Of a stretch of DNA of 64,000 nt, positions 1 through 10,346 are shown one piece after another (positions within the stretch are counted from its first letter, which is position 1; every line of letters begins with the position of its first letter). Source of the stretch: Oopsacas minuta (Eukaryota; Porifera; Hexactinellida; Lyssacinosida; Leucopsacidae); NCBI GenBank assembly GCA_024704765.1, contig JAKMXF010000111.1, positions 1,194,619 through 1,258,618 on the forward strand, read 5' to 3'. The notes under the pieces were generated by a model. It had not been told where the DNA came from. It ran no database searches and worked only from the letters and a program-made list of their open reading frames with translations. The translations under genes and the position numbers were made by a program.

Positions 1-41
1 CGGCCTTAATTGTCCCGCCCCTGACTATTTACAGCGTTATA

Positions 42-1370
42 CGAGGGTAGTCCAAAAAGTTTTTAGAATCTATATGAAAGAATAGTAGGAAATGGATTAT
101 TTTTTTATAGTTTCTCGAAGTAAATACCAGATGACTGTATGCATAAATCCATCCTTCTAAACCAACTTTCAAAACAATTTTCCCAGTCTTCTTTGGTTAG
201 GTCTTGGAGGGCCCCATTATAAGCCAGTCTTGCCTCTTCTGCACTATCGAAATGAACCCCTTGATCTTCTTTTTTAGTTTAGGGAAAAGAAAGAAGACGC
301 ATGGCGCCAAATCTGGGGAATATGCTGGATGGGGTATCAATTTTATACCATTTTCTGCAAAGAAATCCATTGTTAAAGCTGCCTTGTGTGCACTTGCATT
401 GTCATGGTGCCATTGAAGTGAGGTGAGGTAGGCTTTAGGATGTAAAATGCTCCACTTTTCTATCACCTGAGGCATGCAAATGTTGACATACCAACTCGCA
501 GTTACAGTCTTTTGCTCTATAAGGGGAATAGTAGCAACATGTCCCTTTTTAGAGAGGAAACTGGCGACCATTTGCTTGTTGCCACTTCGTGCACGTCTCA
601 ATTTTTGAGGGAGATCATCATCTGGAAAAAGCCAAACTGAAGATTGTTGCTTCGTCTCTGGGTCATATTGGTAAATCCAAGTCTCATCTCCCGTAATTAA
701 TGTATTCAATAACTTTGAACGACCATGATCGAATTTTCTGATCATAAATTTGCACCAATCCACTCGAGTTGTCATTTGTTCTTCAGAAAGTTTGTGTGGA
801 ATCCAACGTGCAGCCACTTTCCTCACCAAGAGATGTTCATGAAGTATGGCATGGAGGCTTCCTCTGCTGATGTCTAAATAACTCATTATTTCGTCAATTA
901 TGATTCGACGCTCATTTTTGATTATTTTCTTAACTTTCTGGATATTTTCTGGGTTAACCGCATCTGCAGGACGTCCTGATCGCATCTCATCACTTAGAGT
1001 CTTTCGTCCACGGTTAAATTCACCGTACCAGTTGTACACTGTAGCCAAAGATGGTGATTTTTCTCCAAATGTGTCCTGAAGTTGAATATGTGATTCTTTA
1101 GGACTGAGTTTTCTCATAAAGTCATAAAAAATCATTGCGCGAAAGTCCCTCCTTTCCAAATGTAAATCCATGAGGAATAATTAGGTACGAATTTAAAATA
1201 AGAGCCAAGTGCTGACTATATAAGTAGCTGTCAAAAAAGTAATAAAAGATAAAAAGCTTAGATATTTTAACTAGAGTAGTTATAAATAGTGTACTATAGA
1301 TATAAGATGTATTGGTGTGCAAGAAATGAAGTTACAGCATTCATTCTAAAAACTTTTTGGACGACCCTCG
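42..1370 (-). mobile_element. mariner-family DNA transposon, full length, inactivated
   Basis: The element is 1329 bp. It is bounded by 28-bp terminal inverted repeats at 42..69 and 1343..1370 that match at 27 of 28 positions (the outer end reads CGAGGGTAGTCC on the left and CGAGGGTCGTCC, as reverse complement, on the right). A TA dinucleotide lies on each side (40-41 and 1371-1372), the target duplication expected of Tc1/mariner elements. Size, repeats and the encoded transposase all fit the mariner family. The element looks young by structure but its transposase carries two lesions (see the transposase entry). It inserted upstream of CFAP206 and has no visible link to the neighbouring genes. 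Confidence 0.95.
105..1171 (-). pseudogene. mariner transposase, frameshifted and with a lost catalytic residue
   Basis: Start ATG is at 1169-1171. The N-terminal part carries the paired helix-turn-helix DNA-binding region (SLATVYNWYGEF) and the linker. The catalytic domain shows TGDETW with the first Asp and HHDNASAH with the second Asp. The third Asp, which in mariner D,D34D transposases lies 34 residues after the second in LAPxDFFLF, is Val here (LAPCVFFLF near 262). About 14 residues further on the frame is broken by one missing base near 240-246. The normal mariner C-terminus is still readable in the next frame down to a TAA at 105-107. The original protein would have been about 350 residues. 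With the catalytic Asp replaced and the C-terminus out of frame, the copy cannot be autonomous. Confidence 0.92.
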
Positions 1371-1422
1371 TAGTCCTATCATTGATTTAGTAGATACAAG
1401 TCCACTATTCGAAATATACTAT

Positions 1423-1497
1423 CCGGCAGGGTTGCCGTGGGAATGGGATGGGAAATGGCAATTGAAATTCCTTTCCCACAGCAACCCTGTATACCGG
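1423..1497. repeat. imperfect hairpin repeat
   Basis: A 75-bp inverted repeat begins CCGGCAGGGTTGCCGTGGGA and ends with its near reverse complement. Related sequence (CAGGGCTGCCGTGGGAATG) occurs at about 48680. It lies just outside the mariner element. It is probably a short non-autonomous element or its remnant. Confidence 0.6.
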
Positions 1498-2028
1498 TGA
1501 TTACACTAAACCGTATTTCAAAGTCAGTAGACTAATATGAGTGATATATCATTCAGGGATGATAAATCCGCTCTTAGCCGTGATAAATATATCCCTCTAG
1601 TCATTAAGTCTAACGATAGCCTATGGTCTGACTTTACTCAGGAGTCACTTGCCCATCCACGAGACTTTTGAGGGACCTAGGAAGCCTGGTAAATTTGCAA
1701 CTTAGTCGGATTGTTTTACTTTAATATTCCCGCTCAAATTGGGCGATGTTCTCACATAAAATTAACATAAGACATTATTTTATGAAATTTTTATATTTTT
1801 ACAAATAATAAACTTGTTCTATCTCCACTGACTCCACAAGACAAACATCCTAATATCGGTCATCTCGATTATCTGCGGGCGGTGGAGCTGATACAAGTTC
1901 CTAACTACATAACAGTAGCCTAATGCAAAACATTAAATATAAATGAACAGGGGCGTAGGAGCAGACCCTACACCCCTGAATATACACTTAATCACTTATC
2001 ATATGCCAGTAATTAGTAGATCAGTAGA
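1498..2028. other. intergenic, upstream of CFAP206
   Basis: No coding potential is seen on either strand. The stretch is AT-rich and ends directly at the CFAP206 start codon. I found no convincing RFX X-box or TATA element by eye. Confidence 0.5.
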
Positions 2029-3945
2029 ATGAGTCAGGCTCAGGTAGAGAGTATGATCAAGAATATAATCCGAGAGATTATGTCTGAATGCGAGCGGTTA
2101 GGTGAGTCTCGTTCTGAAACTCTAACAGCATTTATGGTGAAATCTGTAGTACTAGACCCTGATAACCAATTTAACGTGAACAAACCTCTAACACGTACAG
2201 ACGTACAGCGACTCATACAAACATGTGTCACTCGCCTCACAGAGCAAGACTCAGCTCGTCTAGAAACCATACAGCTACAAGTATATTTCGACATGAACTA
2301 CACCCCTCGGGACAACTTCTTATCCGAGCACCATCGTCTCCAGCATCAGAAGCTACAGAATCTACACAGAGAGATTATGGATACTCGTGCACGTACCAGA
2401 GAGGAGTTGGACTCTCTTTATCGTAAAATTGTTATGTTTGTTCTGCTCAATTCAGGTATTGGTTCCCCCAATGACATCATCGCTCTGAAGGAATCTACTG
2501 CTGCTCTTCAGAGTGTGTTCCCTCAATCAGAGCTAGGACCATTCATGAGTCTGTCTAGACAGGACAAGGAGCAACAACTCAGAGAGCTCTGTCAGATTGT
2601 ACCAGGTATACGTCTATTCAACAGAGATGCTAAAAAGGGAGGAGAGGGTATAGAAGACCTCCCTGCTATGTTCCAACAGCTGTGTTTAGCAGCCAGACAG
2701 GAGTTGTTAGAAAGTCTCTCTGCTATCTCTTCTATTTCTCACAGACTGACTGCTTGTGCTGAGCTTCTCAATGAAGATAATGGACAACATTTTGACAGAA
2801 GTGATTATTTTCGTATAAAAGACTGTCTCGTAAACACACGACAGAATGAAGCCTTCCTACTGGTTATCCTTACAGATCTAGCCACAGCTAGTACTAATGT
2901 AGAGCTAGCTCATGCAAGGTTTGAGACTGATATAGCTTCATTGAGAGAGGCAGTGCATTCAAAATCAGCTGTTCCGACTGAGATAGTGTATCCACTATTC
3001 ATGGCTGTATGGAGTGAGTGGTCTAAATTCCAGGATGAGCTTGTGTTGCTAAGCGTGCTCTCTAACGTACACACTAACATGAAGCAGTTCTGTAGAATGC
3101 CAGCTGATCTCGTTACCAAAGAATCAATAAAACAGCTGTTAGATTCCGCGAGTGTTTACACAGACGAGCAGCGTCGCACTGCAGAAGTACCCATCGTAAA
3201 CACTGCTCTATATCCTAATATAGATTTTATATTCCCAGAGAATCTTAAGAACTTTGATCAGGTACCTCTGGAGTTCTCTGGATTTTGTGCATACTCTCTA
3301 GCTTACTACAGCGGTCTACTTATACCAGGGATACCAAAGGTTGCACTGGTGAAATATAAAAACAAGATATACTCTTTCTCAAGCAGTGAGAACGCTGTTG
3401 CTTTTGCTCAATCTCCTGACCAATATATTGACATGATTATAGAATGCTCTAGAAAATCTCCTGAGCTGATACAGCTCCTTTATCTACAGAGTTATTTCTC
3501 TACAGCCAAGCCAGCTGTCCACCCAGGCAAACTGGTGGAAGCTCCTCTCAGTAAGTCAGAACAGAGCACCCAGACAGACACGCACATACTACAGCCTACT
3601 ATTGACAAGTATGTACACTTTATTAATGGAATATATGAGTAATTAATGTAACTATTATTACAATATTATAGATCTTATGAGTGGAATGAGTGGGAGCTGA
3701 GAAGGAAGCTAATTCGTCTGACTAATCTCCGCACAAAGATAACTCACTCTACACAAACTGATTTGAGTAATTTCCGTAGGGAAAACGACACACAAGTGTA
3801 TCTACCTAAAGATAAATGGACACAGAGTACTCGCGAAAAGATGACAACTGTACCGAAACCTAGTACCTTTGTTACAGGCCTGAGAGGTAAGGGACAACCT
3901 CACGCTACTGTTAACTTTACTATACCAAAGGAGTCTCATTATTAG
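2029..3945 (+). CDS. CFAP206: cilia- and flagella-associated protein 206, two exons
   Basis: CFAP206 is an axonemal protein needed for assembly of radial-spoke and central-apparatus structures in motile cilia. Exon 1 is 2029..3608 and exon 2 is 3672..3945, split by a 63-bp GT-AG intron. The splice rejoins a Lys codon and leads into SYEWNEWELRRK, a conserved block of the family. The coding sequence is 1854 nt (617 residues). Start choice: the first residues align with the known N-terminus (IIREI near residue 13, SETLTAFMVKSVVLDP near 28). Other family blocks are EELDSLYRKIV and GIRLFNRD. STQTD-type motifs near the C-terminus are also typical. It is intact. This single gene argues that the organism builds motile cilia. 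Confidence 0.95.
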
Positions 3946-4372
3946 AATTAGTTCTCTATCTCTTATCTCCATAACTCGGTAACCAGCTCTCTTATCCAGT
4001 TACTACAATACTACATATAATGCTCTCTACATGCAAGTTATATGTACACCATTATGTATATCTCTCTCTTTATCAATTTACTATATTGAGATAATCAATT
4101 ATTTCAGCCAAGAGTGTAACACTTTATGAAATTGTATATTTTACCTCATTTCCTCGCACGAAAGGTTATTGATATTACAGTTTACTTATATAACGGCGAT
4201 AATTTTTATACGTATTAATACCCTATCCCCTCAGAATATAAAGTGACCTTTCAATACACTGAAATGTGAATAGAACAATCTATCCTACATATAAGTAATG
4301 TGTTAATATTAGCTAAATTCTATTTTAATTATATTTATTCCCAAAATTTCAGCTTCTAGCTAACTCATACAG
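3946..4372. other. intergenic between CFAP206 and AKAP17A
   Basis: This 427-bp AT-rich spacer separates two same-strand genes. Nothing recognisable is seen in it; it presumably holds the CFAP206 3' end and the AKAP17A promoter. Confidence 0.5.
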
Positions 4373-7231
4373 ATGAGCACTGCATTCCCACTACCAGTTC
4401 TCACTCCTCCCATGGCCATGGCCCTAGGGGTTCCTAAGCTGGTACAACAACCCCAGATAATACCTACACTCTCAGAGACAGAGGAAATCCTAGTCAACTC
4501 CAGACTCCAGCTGTTCCTCAAGCCTCTCACTAGATTAAACATTGTAGTAACTCTGCCTGAGATAAAGCTATCTGCTATGTCTGTGTCTAACTGGGAGATT
4601 ATGGAGAAGTTAAAAACACTTGTTAAACCTGAACAGTTTGAGTTCTTGAATGTAGTAAATCTTAGCAGAGAATCTGTTACATTGGAGGCAGAGTTCTCTT
4701 CTGTTAGAGCTATGCGTCGGTCTATTCCTCTCATGACCGGACAGAGATTCAAACACAGTAAATTCACTGACCTTCTGTCTATCAAAGTTGTGACATTTGA
4801 TACTGTAGCTCCTGTCAAGAGTGAGTGGGAAGCGATATTCCGAGACAAGGGGATGATCTCCTTCCAGACCTCTGCTCCTGGAGACCGTCCTGACACGATC
4901 CGCTTAGAGAATCTTCCGATCGCATGGTTCTCTGAGACAGTGGACCCGATTAACAACAGACTCATTCCTAGCACTAAAATCCTGAGAGAAGCTTTTGAGA
5001 GGTTTGGAGGTATTAGACGTGTGGAGATTATTGCAGATGCTCCTCCCTCTGAGGATGGAGCTAATTTCAACTCATTTGGTCCTGGACACACACAAAATCA
5101 GAATATGACTGCATACATTCAATACTTTGACTATCAGAGCTTTTGTAATGCTATGGATGGGCTTAGAGATAGGTAAGGGTCTCTCTTTTATACTTTTAAT
5201 CTTTCTCTCCTTCTAACTTATTCTACGTCTGTAAGTACTAAGTGTATGCATATTAGCGAGCGAGCATAGCCATGTTATCTAATTGTGGAAGTTTTCATTG
5301 TACATCTGATTAGAACTCCATAAGCCTACCGGTGATCTATCATTTATACGAGAAATTTATTCTAGCACATAATAACATTACATCATTGTCAGTATTAGTC
5401 AGTTTTTTTACGGCTCACCTTAAGTACAGCAGCACTATTAAGCAGCACCAACTACACTTTCAGACACAATAAAATTATGAGAACATTAGTATCCCACGAA
5501 TATCTTACATATAACTAAAAAGCTGATTACATGGGGTATGTAATAGTGTTTTTAGACTGTAAAAGATTTATTGTGTGTTTGGCCCTGTTATTAATATATC
5601 TGCTCGATAAATCAGTTCAGATGAGAGAGGGTCTACTGTGATTGAGGAGCGTTTGTTTAATTCTTTTGTCGCCTGAATTTAATCATTATCACCTCAATTA
5701 TACTTATTCTTAGCTCATGCAGTGGTGTGGTGATAATCTGAGGTACAGGGTAATTCGTATTAATGTAGAGTTTATGTTCTCAGCTGTTTTTCAACCTTTA
5801 TTTGGTCACAACAAGTATATCAACTGTTTTCCATTACCCGAACACGTGCAATTCCGTGCTGCATGCATATTCATTATTTGCTAGTTAGAGTCAGGTATAA
5901 GGCGACTTGGCGGGCAGCCATGAAGGACACAAAGTGCCTACCATGAGACTCATATGTACAGGTTTATTATGTTATCGTCCAAAATAATGCCATGCCAAGA
6001 GAGTCCCTGTAAAAAAGTGTCGACCCAGAAATTCCTCTATAAACCCCCGGCAGTATTTCATTATGCTTTTACACCTGTGATTCCAATGTATATGTAAATA
6101 CATTAGCACATCTTCCTCCTAACGCCCTATATCTCTTATTCCTTAACAATTAGCTACTCTATCTAACAGCTGTGTAACAGCAGCGTTAAGTCAAGCTAGC
6201 TCCAGTTTCTATTCAACTAATAATTTTAAATATTTTGTATGCCCAGTATACGTGTGGATAATTATTGCATGTGAAGTGTTTGTTGAGATTTAACAATAAT
6301 AGAGGAGAGTATTTTATTTTGACATTCTATGTCTCACAATTCGATTATTTAACTGTTATATTTATTTTTGAATTGCTCTGTAACTCTCCTAAGTTTTTCT
6401 ATTGTTCTTGAGAGCAGAAGCTCTTGGCTATATAGTAGTAGTGTATTGCCGCTAGCTGAGTGAATGAGGCGATAAAATAATACGTACACGTGTACCTGGA
6501 GTCTCGTTTAAGCATTACTTCTGACTACTCGCAGGAAGCTGGTCAAGAAGGCTGGAGAGGCTGAGAATGCTGCCTTCATCAATCTGAGTGTAGACATGAC
6601 AAGCTATCTCAGTGATGAAAATGTGAAGAAGAGGCTTAGACAACAGGAGAAGCGAAATGAGCTCCAGAAACTGCTCGAACAGAAGAAATGGCTAGAAGAA
6701 CAGCTTGATATGCACTCACGTATAGAAGAAGAAACTCAGCAGCAGGAGCATAAAACTCGTATTAGTTTTCTAGCTCAACAGAAGAATACGTTTGAGTATA
6801 TATCTCGTAAATCTATATTCAGACCTTATCACAATCCGTACAATCAGGGGAATCCCAGAAGGATGAAACCACGCCCTCCCAGAGAAGAAGTGGAGCGAGC
6901 TACAGAGATGTCTACATACCAATTGCGGTATTGTGAAGCTAAGTCTCTACTGGGTTTTCTCCTGGTTGGAGCAGCTGAGGCGAGGAATGAAGAACAGAAG
7001 GAGAGGAAGAAGGGAAAGAATCGTGACAAGTATAGGAGACCTCATTCCCATGACAGAAGGAAAGATTCTTCATCTTCAATTGAACTCTTCCAGAGTGACA
7101 GTGATTCTCCAGACAAGTCCTCAATGGAGGTAGAGATGCGACAGAGACTGAAGAACAGATTCAGATCCTCTCACACTAGCACTAGTTCTAAGAACATGCC
7201 TTCAGATAGTGATGATGATGTTGCTCACTGA
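4373..7231 (+). CDS. AKAP17A: A-kinase anchor protein 17A-like splicing factor, two exons
   Basis: AKAP17A (also called XE7 or SFRS17A) is a nuclear, speckle-associated protein that affects alternative splicing and anchors protein kinase A. Exon 1 is 4373..5172 and exon 2 is 6535..7231; the 1362-bp intron splits an Arg codon, giving GLRDRKLVKKAG across the join. The coding sequence is 1497 nt (498 residues). The N-terminal half carries the family landmarks: a SNWEIMEKLK segment, GDRPDTIRLENLP, and an RRM-like stretch with AFERFGGIRRVEI. After the join comes a long charged helical region rich in Lys, Glu and Gln (LRQQEKRNELQKLLEQKKW), then a Ser/Arg-rich tail. It is shorter than the ~695-residue human protein, mostly in the C-terminal tail. 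The RII-binding helix cannot be identified by eye. Confidence 0.88.
5173..6534 (+). other. large AKAP17A intron
   Basis: This GT-AG intron (GTAAGG donor, CTCGCAG acceptor) is much larger than the 63-bp intron of the upstream gene. No exon, RNA gene or clear repeat is recognised inside it. Confidence 0.7.
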
Positions 7232-7891
7232 TTCACACTCGTTTAATTAGGCAGAGAGAACTTTAGATAGTGATCATGCAGTGCGGTTATTGATGCGAAT
7301 GTCTTATAATAATAATAATATTCACTTTCTTATAACTGTTTTAGCTCTTCTTATAAGTGGGGTGTGTTTAGATTAATGTTAGTTATAGGCAGTGGGGGTT
7401 GTCACTAACGCAATTGAGGTCAAACCTAGCGAGTTTTCTCTATGCGACTGACGAGGGTTTCTAACTGAATCGGAGCACGAGCCATTTTGCTATATTCCCG
7501 AAATGAGTAGATTTTCCACAAAATGTTGTGACGATTATTCTATGTAATATAACATTACATAAATAATCGTCACAGCACCCTTTCAGAGGGTGGGTACTGA
7601 CACTTACCTAGCTTGTAGTTCTATTAATTTTAGCAAGAAGTTATAAGTAATGGAAGCGTTTTAGGGATTATCCTTCTAAATACTCCTGTAAATACTGTAA
7701 TAATTACATTAATAATATGTCCCGTGTTCCAATTAGTGGTCTCTCAGCGGCCGGGACCCCTAGCTGAAATCTCCCCCCCCCCTCCCTCTTGTATATATTG
7801 TAAGGTGTTAATTTTATGCCCCAATGATTCAAATCCTTTTAGCTTCACCATATTATAGCTATTCTAGTTCAGTCACTATTATTCATCTGCA
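7232..7891. other. intergenic with (AAT)n, a poly-C run and a hairpin
   Basis: The spacer contains a short AAT microsatellite near 7307-7320, a run of about ten C near 7773-7783, and the hairpin listed separately. No coding potential is seen. Confidence 0.6.
7527..7574. repeat. hairpin, ~21-bp arms, 5-nt loop
   Basis: The arms TGTGACGATTATT and AATAATCGTCACA extend inward through TATGTAAT and ATTACATA, with one unpaired base and a loop of about five bases. This is a nearly perfect stem in an intergenic spacer, most likely a very short MITE or its footprint. Confidence 0.75.
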
Positions 7892-8721
7892 ATGGGTGAT
7901 AAAGTTATTCAGAATAAAATCTATCAAACCGCTAACATCTTTGGAGATGAAGAATGTTATTCTAAGAAACTCTGGAACAGTATATTTGACAAGGTAATTC
8001 GTTACTTTATTATTTCTCTATTTGTTAATTACAATGTGCAATACAGTGGAACCTGCATAATCCTGAAGACTTAATACGACAGTGTTTCTGAGCTGAAATA
8101 GCTTCCCACAATGCAAATTAGCCCTGTAAACATCGGCCATTTGCTAATCCGAAGCAATTTTCATGTCCAATGAGTGTCGGTTTATGCAGTTCTCACTGTT
8201 TCAAAGGTTAGTACCTCACGTAATCAGTATTCCTCCAATCGGACACGAATATTGTGCTCTTAAGTCTTAATTAATTTGACAATTGGACCATAAACTGAAT
8301 TACGTCCTTAATAATAGTCTATACTATAATATGTTAATGATTACGTAATTAATCTATTTTTATCTCTATGCTTATTACGAATACTTAAACCATTTAATTA
8401 ATTAATACACAGACATAGTAGGCTGTGTATTTAAGATTTTGTAAATTTGTACGATCAATATTCATTCATAATTGGTTATTTCTGATCTTTTTGTTTTAGT
8501 ATCAGGACCAAGAGGGCCCGTATGACTACAGTATTGATGAACTTGAACTTCATTTAGAAGTGGATCCAGGTATTTATATTACATTATCTAATTCCTTCAA
8601 TAATCTCTGGTTATGTAAATATATATAATTTTAACTCTGATAAAAACTAGATTTTAAAGAAATTTATGGAGAATGTTGCAAAACTAATCCGTACGCTATC
8701 TATAAGCACCCGTCAGTATAA
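7892..8721 (+). CDS. unidentified 80-residue protein, three small exons
   Basis: Exons are 7892..7993, 8500..8569 and 8651..8721 (102, 70 and 71 nt). All joins use GT-AG sites and keep frame, giving 80 residues ending in NPYAIYKHPSV. The second join rejoins an Asp codon. The protein is acidic in the middle (DYSIDELELHLEVDPD), carries a Cys pair (ECCKT), and has no signal peptide or membrane helix. I do not recognise the family. Support comes from three consistent splice junctions, not from similarity. It converges on the actin-like gene, with 164 bp between stop codons. Confidence 0.6.
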
Positions 8722-8885
8722 ACGGTATTACTATATCTATATGGGGTGCTGGATTTATTTGTTACTGTTAAAGTCATTAGTTACATTCACACACAAAAAT
8801 TGAAATAATAAATAAATAAATATCATACAAATACACCAATAATACATAATATACCGCAATTATGAGTTCACGAAAGATTTTCTAT

Positions 8886-10013
8886 TTAAAAACACTTTCT
8901 ATGTATAATCGATGGTCCGCAATCATCATATTCTGCTTTTGTCACCCACACATCACTGCTCTTAAGAAGAGATGAGAAAATTGCTCCTCCAAACCATGAC
9001 AGTAGATCTTTATCAGGCAGAGAGATAATTTCTACTGGACAACTTCTCGGAGCTAGTTTAGTAAGATCTCTTGCTAGTCTTGTGTCCATTCCCTTAATCA
9101 TAGCATTACCACCTGACAGTACTATATTACCATACAACAGTTTTCTTATGTCTACGTCGGACTTCATAATGCTATCATATACACTTTCTGTCAGTCCGCA
9201 GCTCTCTCTTCCAATTAAACATGGATTAAACATGATTTCAGCACACCTGAATCTCTCGGACCCGATCTTAACAATATTTCCATCTGGTAGAGAGTACCAT
9301 TCTTCCTTTAGACTACTTACTTGACTCATCTCCTTCTGGTAATCTTGTGAGATATAGGCTAGCTCCTCCTTTATCTCATTCACTCTCTCTCTATTCTCTA
9401 ACGAAGTCAGATCATAACCACGTTCTGTAAATAACCTAACTAGATGTTCAGTGACGTTATCACCTCCCTGATCTAATCTTAATATAGCGTGAGGGAGTCC
9501 ATAGCCCAAATACACAGGAATTACATGTGAAACTGTACCTCCAGAGCTGACTACTGTTCCTGTGAGACGTCCACTGGCTATCATTGCTAGGACCATGTCT
9601 AACTTGAGGTGTAATGCGCCTACATTAAATGACTCAAACATAATTTGAGTTGTCTTTTCTCTGTTAGCTTTAGGGCCTATTGGAATCTCTGATAGCAGCA
9701 CTGCATGCTCTTCTGGTGCTACCTTCAGTTCACTGTAAAACACTTTTTGAGTAAATTCCTCGAAATCATCCCAATTAGTGATAATACCGTACTCTATAAA
9801 ACGAAAGATCGAGATCTCTGTCTGTCTCTGAATAGCTTCTTTTCCATGATACAAGGTTCTTTCTACATTTATTCCTGGATTTCCATTAACGCATCTCCCT
9901 AATACTGTACGAAAAACAGACCGTGGTGTGTTCTCACAGGAGAAACCAGCCCTACAATTATAGCTCCCCATTGTAATCACCAGTGTAGGAGTATTGTTAT
10001 ATGAACAGTGCAT
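8886..10013 (-). CDS. divergent intronless actin-like protein, ATP site degenerate
   Basis: The protein has 375 residues, the same as conventional actin, and is collinear with it from end to end (GFSCENTPR near 23, NWDDFEEF near 80, KANREKTTQIMFESFN near 115, LPHAILRLD near 173, closing with GPSIIHRKCF). The nucleotide site has decayed. The Asp of phosphate loop 1 (actin D11) is Thr14 and the next Asn is Met15. The Asp of loop 2 (actin D154) is Ser156 and actin D157 is Gly159. Actin Q137, which positions the attacking water, is Asp139. Only the loop-2 His is kept. The D-loop (residues 41-55) is also rewritten. It probably does not hydrolyse ATP like actin. The single exon could reflect retroposition. 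The open frame and the conserved C-terminus argue against a simple pseudogene. Confidence 0.9.
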   Translation of the reverse strand: MHCSYNNTPTLVITMGSYNCRAGFSCENTPRSVFRTVLGRCVNGNPGINVERTLYHGKEAIQRQTEISIFRFIEYGIITNWDDFEEFTQKVFYSELKVAPEEHAVLLSEIPIGPKANREKTTQIMFESFNVGALHLKLDMVLAMIASGRLTGTVVSSGGTVSHVIPVYLGYGLPHAILRLDQGGDNVTEHLVRLFTERGYDLTSLENRERVNEIKEELAYISQDYQKEMSQVSSLKEEWYSLPDGNIVKIGSERFRCAEIMFNPCLIGRESCGLTESVYDSIMKSDVDIRKLLYGNIVLSGGNAMIKGMDTRLARDLTKLAPRSCPVEIISLPDKDLLSWFGGAIFSSLLKSSDVWVTKAEYDDCGPSIIHRKCF

Positions 10014-10346
10014 TAGTATAGCTGTAATACTGTTCTGGAAATTACTTTTTTGAAAACTAAGAGAAATTATATCTTATTTGAAAATCTGTTATCCAAAATC
10101 CCTAGTGTAGAGTTATGCTCAGAATTATGACTATTACTAAAATGAGTAAAATCCACTAATATGTAATATATAAGACGAGTGAATTGAATTAATCGTGCAC
10201 GTATATGATATCCATAAATCCCAACAGTAACCTGCTATACTCCAAATGTTCTTCATCACACCGTTTATACGTTTTATGTTGAGTATAGTAATGTAAATAT
10301 CGTAGTACAAGCTATTGATGCAAATACTGGTCAACGGTCACTTTGG
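10014..10346. other. divergent intergenic region
   Basis: This is the 333-bp spacer between the actin-like gene (-) and the unidentified gene (+). It is AT-rich with no recognised site. It would have to hold promoters in both directions if the downstream start is correct. Confidence 0.4.

Noticed and set aside
4360-5091. 243-codon minus-strand open frame over AKAP17A exon 1
   Set aside because: It overlaps a well-supported conserved coding exon on the other strand and shows no independent similarity.
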